Virus record (IMG/VR): IMGVR_UViG_3300022939_000191
Span: 1-20,489 of that record
DNA length: 20,489 nucleotides
Direction: 5' to 3' (one strand)
From: a virus
The notes beneath the pieces are model-generated. The model had not been told where the DNA came from. It made no database searches and saw nothing but the letters and a program-made list of their open reading frames with translations. A program made the position numbers and the translations under genes. This document shows, in pieces, positions 12,522 through 19,158 of this stretch (positions are counted from its first letter, which is position 1; each line of letters starts with the position of its first letter).

Positions 12522-15213
12522 CAAATACTCGGCAGAATATGTAAACAATTTACGCAAGATGGTTCAACAGAACTATACGAAACGCCACAAGTTTATTTGT
12601 TATACCGATGACCCAGATGGAATAGACAAAAATATAACCATTAGATCAATTCCCAGAGTTGACCCACTTCATCCAGACTATTGGTTTGGCAAAGAGAACT
12701 GGTGTTGGGATAGGTCGAAATTCTTAGTATTAAACTCTCACCGATGGTTAAAAACCAAGGGGCCTTTTTGTTATTTAGATTTGGATGTTGTAATTCAAAA
12801 CAACATCGATGAAATCTTTGATCTTTCATCTACTCCTCACATGTTGTATTCTCACTGGGAAGACCCCAGAGTACTAAAAGACAGACGTTTCACTGACATT
12901 AGAGGTAGTCTGTACAATTCTAGCGTGATGTTGTGGTGCAATGATGAGGGAGAAAAAATTTACAATGATGTTCTAAAACACAAGAACACCGTATTTAAAA
13001 CCTTTTGGAAGGGAACCGATAACTATTATCCATATCGTGAACACGATGTGGTTGGTGATAATTATTGGTCTTTCCTTCCGTCTGATTGGGTATACTCTTA
13101 CAATAGAGGACAACAATATCCAGATAATGTGACAGAACATCTGTATAGAGAAACGGCAAAGTTTTGTATATTTGATAACCCAGTTGTACCAAGCAAAGGT
13201 CAATTCATAAAACCACATGAAGTCAAAGACTATAACATTCTTATACACTGGCATGGGAAAACTGAGTTTGAAAAACTTTGGATGCCAAAGTTTCCAGAAA
13301 ATTTCTTTACTAAAAATAAACACACAGAAAGAATTGATACTCTGATAAATGATGCAAACTCTTACGATCCTTTTGTAAAACAGATTGAATCCAGACACCT
13401 AGAAACCATCAAAGAACTTGATGGAGACTTGATTTCAATGCACAAGAAATTCTTGGCAGACTTTCCCACCGATCCATTTTTGTTGGACGGAGATGAATCT
13501 TTATACTGGAACAAAGATGTAAATGGAATCTATGATTTCTATAAGGAAAGATATGTTTACAAGATGCACAAGGTTGTCTTTGATGTTCTTATTGATAAGT
13601 TCTACAAGGACTTACCAAAAATAAAAGAGGATTGGGAAAAGTACAACGACAAGTTTGATAGCATTAAGAACTGGTCTCAGTTTGATTCTATGACGGATGA
13701 CACACTAGAAAAAAACTACATGGATCAAAAGATCGTAAGCAGACTCAGACATATGTTGGATGAGAATGATCTGACATCTTTATCAAAACAAATGATAGAG
13801 TACTTCCCAGAGTTAGAAACTCTGAAAGAGGACACCATTCCAAATATCAAGGAAAAGTTCCCAGAGTTAGAAAAAGAAATTTCAGACTTCACATTTATTA
13901 GAAGAATAGAATCTCATCACAGAAAAATAATTAAAGAGATATATGAAACTGGTGATATGATTTCTATGCACAAAAAGTTTTTGGCTGATTTTCCAGAAGA
14001 CAAGATATTGCAGAACGGAGATCAATCACTGTATTGGAATAAAAACGTTGATGGAATCTATGACTTCTATAAAGAAAGGTATATATCCAGACAACACAAA
14101 ATTGTTTATGAAGAAGCAAAAGAATATGGGCCGGTGAGATACTTCTGGAACATCAGCTGGCTACAGTGTTTTGCACTGTATCGTAGACTGTGGCATAAAA
14201 ATGAACTGCCAAAAATAAAAAAAGAGTTCATGAAAAATGTTAGAATGTATGGGATGCAAAGATTATTCTGGGATGCAGATGACGGTGACATCCAGAGTTT
14301 ATACCGCAGATACTACATAGACAATCTAAAAGAGTTGTTCTACAAACAAGATTATGAAGCAGTATTTGAAAGACTGTATAACATCATGCCAAAGGATGAA
14401 CTTTTGGGAATCTTGAAACAAGATAACATATCAGACGATACTCTAGTTAAGTATTTCCAAATGCATGGGGAACAGTACTCTGATATGTATCGAGGACTAT
14501 ATGAAGATGGAGCCCCAGAAGGAGCCTTGGTTCAATTAAGTAGCAAAAGAAACGATACCAATGACCCGTACAATGATTTATTCTTAACAGAAAACGAACA
14601 TACAATCTCATCTATCAGAAAGATTTTCGATAGGTATAGAGTCAATTGGGTTACGCTTATGTGTGAATTGTCAGACCCTACCAAATCAGAACACTTTGAG
14701 GAAATCTGTAAATACTTCCAAGACAATGGGATTACCGTTACGGTTCAAACATATGATCAAACGTTTATCAAACCAACTTGGGTTGATAAAATAGAATATA
14801 TCGATCATCCGCAACAGACGGAAAACATTCCCATAGTACAAGAAACTATCGCCAGTGACATCCCCGTAAACTTGGAAACGTTAAAGATGTTCAAACAAAA
14901 GGACGAGGTTCGTAGACCAAAACCAAAGGCGAAGAAGTCCGAGGCAGTCTGGTGCGATGCAAGAAAGAGTGGATATTTTTATGTTAGTGCTGACAGTGGC
15001 GCATATCCGTGTGCCTATATAGCAAGAGATGTATTAGAAAGTAGATTATTACCCTATCATCCACTTGACTACACATACAATTCGCAGTATAATAGTTTAA
15101 AGAATTTTACTGTTGGCGAGATAATTTATAGTAACGACTTTGAAAATGTTAGTCAGAGTTTAAAAAGAAACCCCCTGACTATTTGTAATAAAAAATGCGG
15201 AGGGTGTAAGTGA
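12490..15213 (+). CDS. Multidomain protein: glycosyltransferase + helical W/Y repeats + radical-SAM/SPASM-like C-terminus
   Basis: The 907-residue protein has three parts. Residues 1-270 form a GT-A-like domain with K-W-G-N-K-Y (8-13), Y-L-D-L-D-V-V-I-Q (95-103), N-S-S-V-M-L-W (143-149), V-Y-S-Y-N-R-G (201-207) and I-H-W-H-G-K (262-267), so metal-binding D-x-D and final His are present. Residues about 299-610 contain repeats: two closely similar 70-residue copies (299-372 and 473-545) and two shorter relatives sharing F-W-[ND] ... L-Y-R-R-x-[WY] (551-568 and 592-609). Residues about 700-907 look like part of a radical-SAM barrel (S-D-P-x-x-x-x-H-F-E-E-I-C then G-I-T-V-T-V-Q-T) followed by a SPASM-like domain with Cys at 822, 841, 899, 903 and 906. 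No Cx3Cx2C lies ahead of the barrel remnant. Starting at ATG 12490 or 12493 preserves the N-terminal motif, overlapping paralog 1 by about 30 bases. Confidence 0.75.
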   Translation: MMHFLCMKWGNKYSAEYVNNLRKMVQQNYTKRHKFICYTDDPDGIDKNITIRSIPRVDPLHPDYWFGKENWCWDRSKFLVLNSHRWLKTKGPFCYLDLDVVIQNNIDEIFDLSSTPHMLYSHWEDPRVLKDRRFTDIRGSLYNSSVMLWCNDEGEKIYNDVLKHKNTVFKTFWKGTDNYYPYREHDVVGDNYWSFLPSDWVYSYNRGQQYPDNVTEHLYRETAKFCIFDNPVVPSKGQFIKPHEVKDYNILIHWHGKTEFEKLWMPKFPENFFTKNKHTERIDTLINDANSYDPFVKQIESRHLETIKELDGDLISMHKKFLADFPTDPFLLDGDESLYWNKDVNGIYDFYKERYVYKMHKVVFDVLIDKFYKDLPKIKEDWEKYNDKFDSIKNWSQFDSMTDDTLEKNYMDQKIVSRLRHMLDENDLTSLSKQMIEYFPELETLKEDTIPNIKEKFPELEKEISDFTFIRRIESHHRKIIKEIYETGDMISMHKKFLADFPEDKILQNGDQSLYWNKNVDGIYDFYKERYISRQHKIVYEEAKEYGPVRYFWNISWLQCFALYRRLWHKNELPKIKKEFMKNVRMYGMQRLFWDADDGDIQSLYRRYYIDNLKELFYKQDYEAVFERLYNIMPKDELLGILKQDNISDDTLVKYFQMHGEQYSDMYRGLYEDGAPEGALVQLSSKRNDTNDPYNDLFLTENEHTISSIRKIFDRYRVNWVTLMCELSDPTKSEHFEEICKYFQDNGITVTVQTYDQTFIKPTWVDKIEYIDHPQQTENIPIVQETIASDIPVNLETLKMFKQKDEVRRPKPKAKKSEAVWCDARKSGYFYVSADSGAYPCAYIARDVLESRLLPYHPLDYTYNSQYNSLKNFTVGEIIYSNDFENVSQSLKRNPLTICNKKCGGCK
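13384..13605 (+). repeat. Protein-level repeat unit A1 in the 907-residue protein
   Basis: This encodes residues about 299-372. It matches unit A2 (473-545) at I-E-S-x-H, then S-M-H-K-K-F-L-A-D-F-P, L-Y-W-N-K-x-V-x-G-I-Y-D-F-Y-K-E-R-Y. The DNA copies have diverged at third positions, so the duplication is not recent. Confidence 0.8.
13906..14124 (+). repeat. Protein-level repeat unit A2 in the 907-residue protein
   Basis: This encodes residues about 473-545, the second copy of the 70-residue module. The two copies are separated by about 100 residues of charged helical sequence containing Y-F-P-E-L-E and K-F-P-E-L-E echoes (438-443 and 456-461). Conservation of the W-N-K and Y-D-F-Y-K-E-R-Y elements in both copies suggests selection on them. 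Confidence 0.8.
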
Positions 15214-16028
15214 GAGTAAATTATGTATGTTGCAAGTGGGGAACAAAGTATGGCCCGCACTTCGTCAACAGATTAAAAGAAATGGCGAAAAGAAACACGC
15301 CAGAAGAATTTGAATTTTATTTTTATTGTTACACGGACAATTCAGATGGATTTGACTCTGACATCAATGTTATACCATTTCCTGATATTCCTAATATTCA
15401 TCCTAAGTATTGGTTTGGGACTGAAGATTTTAAGTATGGTATGGCACGTTGCTGGGATCGTCCTAAAACTTTTGTTTTCAATACTCATAATTTTGCTGAC
15501 GATAAACCTACTGGGCGCTTTGTTTTTTTTGATCTTGATGTTATTATCCAAGGTGATCTTACACCTGTCCTAACATACAACATGGAAAGACCCACTAAGA
15601 TGAAGTCTTGGTGGCAAGACCCAAGACCGATGACCACACGGCAATTTAAATTGGCCCACGGTGCATATACGAATGGTTCTTGTCAAGTGTGGTCAGATGA
15701 TCAGTGTGAGTGTATCTGGAATGATGTATTAGAGAATCAAGAAAAAATTTGGTTCACATACACCGATGGAACCGACAACTATCACTCTTGGAAATGGGGT
15801 AGGTACGGCGAAGACTTGTGGGATCACTTCCCTTCTTGGATGGCATACTCATATAACCGTGGTAGGTCATGGGATGAAGATGATTTGAACGTTGGAATCT
15901 ACAGACCAAACTGTATCATATGTGTGTTCAATGTTGATCTTTTGCCTTTTGAAGACAAAAGTAGAGGTCACACAAAACAAGATGAACTCGCAGACCCTCA
16001 ACTACTAAAACATTGGACTGGTGAATGA
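15210..16028 (+). CDS. GT-A glycosyltransferase-like protein, paralog 3 (GTG start)
   Basis: This 272-residue protein is a close relative of the GT domain of the preceding gene: K-W-G-T-K-Y (9-14), C-Y-T-D-N-S-D-G (40-47), Y-W-F-G (67-70), F-F-D-L-D-V-I-I-Q (106-114) with D-x-D at 108-110, a Y-S-Y-N-R-G motif and a terminal K-H-W-T-G. All GT8-like metal-binding elements are present, so it may be active. The GTG start overlaps the upstream TGA as GTGA, indicating translational coupling. Codons about 58-119 use CCT for all six prolines and CGT/CGC for all three arginines, unlike the CCA/AGA-rich flanks, suggesting a recombined segment over the D-x-D region. Substrate unknown. Confidence 0.8.
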   Translation: MRVNYVCCKWGTKYGPHFVNRLKEMAKRNTPEEFEFYFYCYTDNSDGFDSDINVIPFPDIPNIHPKYWFGTEDFKYGMARCWDRPKTFVFNTHNFADDKPTGRFVFFDLDVIIQGDLTPVLTYNMERPTKMKSWWQDPRPMTTRQFKLAHGAYTNGSCQVWSDDQCECIWNDVLENQEKIWFTYTDGTDNYHSWKWGRYGEDLWDHFPSWMAYSYNRGRSWDEDDLNVGIYRPNCIICVFNVDLLPFEDKSRGHTKQDELADPQLLKHWTGE

Positions 16029-16699
16029 ATATTTACACTGTTAAATGGGGCAACAAATATATTGCTTCTCATGTAAATCAACTCTATGAGAGTTGTAAGC
16101 AACATATAAGTTGCGACTTTGACTTCTATTGTCTAACAGAAGATTCAAAAGACCTAGACCCCGCTATAAAAGTATTGTCATTTCCAGGCGGAAACAAACT
16201 AGAAAAGTGGTGGAATAAGATGTATCTGTTTGATGATACTATTGTTACACAAAAAGGCGAAAAGATGTTCTTTGACTTGGACGTAATCATCCAAAAGAAC
16301 ATCGATGATATTGTAAACTATGATCCAGAAGATTGTCTGTGTTTTGTAAAAACATGGTGGCACGATCTAGAAACACAGTACAGGGACACTAGACACATTC
16401 CACACAAGTACACTGACTTGAACTCATCTGTGTTGCGCTGGAATGACAGTCTAAATACTAGAGAACTGATCGAATATTTTAACAAGTATAAGAAACAAAT
16501 ACTGTGGTACTATCGAGGCCTTGACAACTTCTTCTACAACAGAAGGGTGGTAAAAACAAAAATGTTTCCACTAGGATGGGTGTACAGTTTTAATCAGGGA
16601 TATGTTTTTCCGCATGACATAGAAAGACATACATACAGAGAACTACCATATATTTGTATATTTGACTCAATGGGAAAAAGTGAAGATGTTAAATTCTAA
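16025..16699 (+). CDS. GT-A glycosyltransferase-like protein, paralog 4 (shortened C-terminus)
   Basis: The 224-residue protein has K-W-G-N-K-Y (7-12), C-L-T-E-D-S (36-41), F-F-D-L-D-V-I-I-Q (82-90, D-x-D at 84-86), N-S-S-V-L-R-W and W-V-Y-S-F-N-Q-G, matching the other three paralogs. It ends soon after I-C-I-F-D, without the terminal H-W-x-G segment of paralogs 2 and 3, so it may be inactive or use a different last ligand. Its ATG overlaps the upstream stop as ATGA. The next gene starts inside its last codons. The four adjacent paralogs suggest local duplication, although divergence is high. Confidence 0.75.
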   Translation: MNIYTVKWGNKYIASHVNQLYESCKQHISCDFDFYCLTEDSKDLDPAIKVLSFPGGNKLEKWWNKMYLFDDTIVTQKGEKMFFDLDVIIQKNIDDIVNYDPEDCLCFVKTWWHDLETQYRDTRHIPHKYTDLNSSVLRWNDSLNTRELIEYFNKYKKQILWYYRGLDNFFYNRRVVKTKMFPLGWVYSFNQGYVFPHDIERHTYRELPYICIFDSMGKSEDVKF

Positions 16700-17369
16700 T
16701 TTTATCAACAACTATAAAAACTGGGGCGAAGCTCTACATATTATCGAAAAGAAAATGCCACATAAACTGGCAGACTTCAGACAATCTTTGTCGGAAAATA
16801 ATATGGAAGCTAGTGTCTGGTGTGTAGAAGAACTAAAAAAATATCTTGAGGAGTATTACACAAAAACTGGCAACCTAAGAATTCTAATTCTAAACTCTTG
16901 GTTGGGGATTCCTATGGTTCCTCTTCTCTGTGAAAATCTAGACGTATCACAGATTCACATGGTTGACTTGGATGAAGAGTCAATCGAACTGTCAAAAATT
17001 TTTCATAAACACTACGCCCAAGAAAAATTTGTCAACATCCGTCACTGGAATCTTGATGTACCATTTGAATTTGAAAACTTAAACAAGATTGAAGTTGATG
17101 TGGTAATTTGTATTCATACTGAACAGATGTATCCTCTGCAAGAACTCAATGGAAAAAATGCACAAGCGGTTTATGCAGTACAGAATTCAAATGTGGTAGA
17201 AGAAATGTACGGTATCAACTGTGTCGGATCAATTGAAGAGCTGAAAGAACAGATGGGAATATCCGAAACTGGATACGAAGGAACAAAACAACAGACATAC
17301 TTCTCTTGGGAAGGAAAGAAAGAATATGATCGTTACATGATCATCGGGCAGAGAGAGGGTTTCTTTTAA
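16686..17369 (+). CDS. SAM-dependent methyltransferase-like protein (class I fold)
   Basis: From ATG 16686 this protein has 227 residues. A class I methyltransferase fold is suggested by L-R-I-L-I-L-N-S-W-L-G-I-P (about 64-76, motif I, with a degenerate glycine loop), M-V-D-L-D-E-E-S-I-E-L-S (92-103, acidic end of strand 2 that would hold the SAM ribose), a W-N-L-D segment near 111-114, and V-D-V-V-I-C-I-H-T-E-Q-M (about 127-138, motif IV region). The C-terminal C-V-G-S-I-E-E-L-K and final Y-M-I-I-G-Q-R resemble phage methyltransferases in marine genomes. An upstream in-frame TTG at 16662 would add 8 residues, but GGGAAAAAGTGAAG immediately before ATG 16686 favours the latter. As the last island gene it may methylate a sugar. 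Target unknown. Confidence 0.65.
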   Translation: MLNSNFINNYKNWGEALHIIEKKMPHKLADFRQSLSENNMEASVWCVEELKKYLEEYYTKTGNLRILILNSWLGIPMVPLLCENLDVSQIHMVDLDEESIELSKIFHKHYAQEKFVNIRHWNLDVPFEFENLNKIEVDVVICIHTEQMYPLQELNGKNAQAVYAVQNSNVVEEMYGINCVGSIEELKEQMGISETGYEGTKQQTYFSWEGKKEYDRYMIIGQREGFF

Positions 17370-17971
17370 CCCTCGATGTCCTCTACCATCATTTCCCACA
17401 TAGTTTTGTCGGGAATAACAAACCCTATTGTTTGTCTTGGACTATTTGATCCAGCACAGTGCCAATAGGGTTCTTCCTCTTTACCACCATAATATCCAAC
17501 CTTTGCAGACCAACCAGGCTGGTCATTGATCGTTTTTATTTTACCATCTTCTAGGTGTTTAAAAAATCCACCCCCGTCACTATGAGACAGAAGTATGTTA
17601 TAGCCTGGACAATCCCAGTTATTGTGCCAAGACATAAATCCACCTACGGGATAATAAACGTGGACTGCGGTAAACTTTGCACCAAGATATGCTGATAGAT
17701 TTTTGCTGAAGTCTAAAGATTTTTCTCTGGCTTCTTTTGGAACCTTTGCAGTTAGGTGAAAGTCACATACCTTAGCAAACTCTGGCGGGCCTTTATGTTT
17801 GTTTCCCTTTGACATAACTTCATTAAGATATTCTTGAGAGCAATAATATTCCATATCATTGTCTCCAATCCGTCTCTCATCAAAAGATAGATCAAAGTTT
17901 TTTTTGTTGAACCAAACAATGTAGTCTTCAAGAATCTTATTTAATTCTTGATTGATGGTTATGGTTTGCAT
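17366..17971 (-). CDS. 2-oxoglutarate/Fe(II)-dependent oxygenase-like protein
   Basis: This 201-residue protein has the core of a phage 2OG-Fe(II) oxygenase: V-Y-Y-P-V-G-G-F-M-S-W-H-N-N-W-D-C-P-G (106-123), a G-G-G-F-F strand, Y-W-H-C-A-G-S (169-175) supplying the distal H171, and R179 positioned to bind the 2OG carboxylate. H116 is the likely first ligand. The classical H-x-D carboxylate position is N118, with D120 two residues later, so the metal site may be unusual or I may have mis-set the alignment. Such enzymes hydroxylate proteins, nucleic-acid bases or small molecules. It overlaps the upstream glycosyltransferase by 35 bases and meets the plus-strand methyltransferase tail-to-tail, sharing TTAA. 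Its substrate is unknown. Confidence 0.75.
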   Translation of the reverse strand: MQTITINQELNKILEDYIVWFNKKNFDLSFDERRIGDNDMEYYCSQEYLNEVMSKGNKHKGPPEFAKVCDFHLTAKVPKEAREKSLDFSKNLSAYLGAKFTAVHVYYPVGGFMSWHNNWDCPGYNILLSHSDGGGFFKHLEDGKIKTINDQPGWSAKVGYYGGKEEEPYWHCAGSNSPRQTIGFVIPDKTMWEMMVEDIEG

Positions 17972-18656
17972 TTAAAGTTACTCTTCCCAATGTATAATGA
18001 GTGATAACAACATCTTGTCCCACAAGTTCTTCTGGTCTTTGACCCATACAAAAGTTCCATCTGGCATCTGGTTCTGGGAACTCACCAACTTTTATTTTAT
18101 CTTTGTGGTCTGTTTTATTTAGTAGATACCACATAGTAAAGGTATCCCAAGGTTTCACCATGTGCGTGTATGGACTAGGATCATAAGATGGTTTTATTTG
18201 TTCGCAATAATACTCATACCAATCATCCATGAGGTCAACTGTTTTTGCGTTCTTTTTATAAACAAAAACACCACAGTGATAAACCATTTCTTCCGTATCA
18301 TTTAGTTTTGTTATTTTAGCATTGTATGGACGATTTTTGGTAAAGATAATATCGTTGTTGCCTATAAAACCAAAGACATCTTTGATATCTTCATGTTGAA
18401 TGTAAGTATCACAATCAATATACATGGTGATATCATATGGAGTTCTTGACAAAGCCCACAACTTTGTTCTAACATGATTGGGGATGTCAGTTATAATATG
18501 ATCAAAGATTTCGTGGTCTTCTTCTTCAATCCATTCTTCTAGTGCGAATAAAGTTATTCTTGCTTCTGGATTAAAGTCGAGGAGCGAAAGAGCTGACTCT
18601 TTGGCGGCGAGATAATATTCTTTTCTCACCGTTGCAACGTATAGATATCCGTTCAT
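17937..18656 (-). CDS. GT-A glycosyltransferase-like protein (different subfamily)
   Basis: The 239-residue protein starts M-N-G-Y-L-Y-V-A-T-V-R-K-E-Y-Y-L-A-A, typical of the first strand and helix of GT-A folds. It has M-Y-I-D-C-D-T-Y-I at 78-86 with D-x-D at 81-83, V-Y-H-C-G-V-F-V-Y (125-133) and a late I-T-H-Y-T-L-G-R (about 218-225) that could supply the metal-binding His. It lacks the K-W-G-x-K-Y and D-L-D-V-I-I-Q signatures of the plus-strand paralogs, so it is only distantly related to them. The ATG overlaps the stop of the upstream gene (ATGA). Grouped with the 2OG oxygenase gene, it may take part in modification of surface or virion glycans; donor and acceptor are unknown. Confidence 0.75.
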   Translation of the reverse strand: MNGYLYVATVRKEYYLAAKESALSLLDFNPEARITLFALEEWIEEEDHEIFDHIITDIPNHVRTKLWALSRTPYDITMYIDCDTYIQHEDIKDVFGFIGNNDIIFTKNRPYNAKITKLNDTEEMVYHCGVFVYKKNAKTVDLMDDWYEYYCEQIKPSYDPSPYTHMVKPWDTFTMWYLLNKTDHKDKIKVGEFPEPDARWNFCMGQRPEELVGQDVVITHYTLGRVTLNANHNHQSRIK

Positions 18657-19090
18657 TCAGAATTAGAGATAGCTTCTTGTAATAAAAGTGTTGCGTAAGC
18701 CTGAACCTCAACAACGGTTTTAGCTTTTCTAAGAAGTTTTTTTAATTCTTTGTTGGGAGATTCTTTGATTAGATCAATCTCAAATGCTTCAAGTTTCATC
18801 TCAAAGAGAGTTTCTTGTTTGATCCGATTGATGTGAACTTCTCTAGCTTCTTCAGCCTTCTTTCGATCTTCATCTAAATTTTCTTCATAAAGTTTGGTAT
18901 TCTCATCAAGAACTTCTTCACCAAACTCTTCCATGATATTATCAAAATCTTTATTGACAAGACCCTCTTCTGGGTTGCCAGCATTAATATTACATTGATG
19001 ATATCTTTCTCCGACAAGAATTTCACACCATACTCGGCGAGTTTCTTTATCGACCCATCTAGGATTTTTGTACTTGGGGAGGTCTGACAT
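18653..19090 (-). CDS. Charged helical protein downstream of a fibre gene, possible assembly chaperone
   Basis: A 145-residue product from ATG 19090. The first 45 residues (N-P-R-W-V-D-K-E-T-R-R-V-W-C-E-I-L-V) look globular. Residues about 50-140 are strongly charged and probably helical or coiled-coil (E-E-F-G-E-E-V-L-D-E-N and K-E-L-K-K-L-L-R-K-A-K). No signal peptide or membrane segment is seen. An ATG at 19102 is in frame, but GAGGAA lies 4 bases before ATG 19090 and overlaps the upper ATG, so the lower start is chosen. It follows a fibre-like gene, where tail-fibre assembly proteins often lie, which makes that role possible. I do not recognise a family. Confidence 0.6.
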   Translation of the reverse strand: MSDLPKYKNPRWVDKETRRVWCEILVGERYHQCNINAGNPEEGLVNKDFDNIMEEFGEEVLDENTKLYEENLDEDRKKAEEAREVHINRIKQETLFEMKLEAFEIDLIKESPNKELKKLLRKAKTVVEVQAYATLLLQEAISNSE

Positions 19091-19094
19091 AATA

Positions 19095-19100
19095 TTCCTC
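19095..19100 (-). promoter_or_regulatory. Ribosome-binding site deciding the start at 19090
   Basis: GAGGAA on the minus strand lies 4 bases before ATG 19090. It immediately follows and partly overlaps the in-frame ATG at 19102-19100, which itself has only the terminator's T run upstream. This makes the 19090 start the stronger choice. Confidence 0.6.
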
Positions 19101-19107
19101 ATAATGT

Positions 19108-19143
19108 AAAAAAATAGTGAGTGTCACCACAACACTCACTATT
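19108..19143 (-). terminator. Intrinsic terminator after the Tyr/Gly-rich fibre gene
   Basis: The arms at 19113-19124 and 19132-19143 form a perfect 12-bp inverted repeat (AATAGTGAGTGT on the minus strand) around a 7-base loop. On the minus strand the stem is followed by a run of T (positions 19114 down to 19108), the classical hairpin plus U-tract. It lies 16 bases downstream of the stop of the 324-residue gene and ends its transcript before the three-gene set downstream. The plus-strand side lacks an equivalent T run. Confidence 0.85.
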
Positions 19144-19158
19144 ATATATGTCAATTGA

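Noticed and set aside
12973-13398. 141-residue minus-strand frame opposite the 907-residue gene
   Set aside because: The hydrophobic-looking content is a by-product of the complement of an AT-rich coding frame. There is no start signal, and the plus-strand frame has clear domain evidence.
15183-15210. C-x3-C-x2-C at the end of the 907-residue protein as a radical-SAM AdoMet cluster
   Set aside because: The spacing matches, but it is the last eight residues before the stop region and follows the SPASM-like Cys pattern. In radical-SAM enzymes the motif precedes the barrel, so it is better read as auxiliary Cys.
16662-16686. TTG start for the methyltransferase-like gene
   Set aside because: TTG is weaker, and a purine-rich ribosome-binding stretch directly precedes the ATG at 16686, so the shorter form was preferred.
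17421-17472. 10-bp inverted repeat (arms 17421-17430 and 17463-17472) as a terminator for the plus-strand island
   Set aside because: The loop is 32 bases, there is no T run after it on the plus strand, and both arms fall within conserved oxygenase codons. Probably chance.
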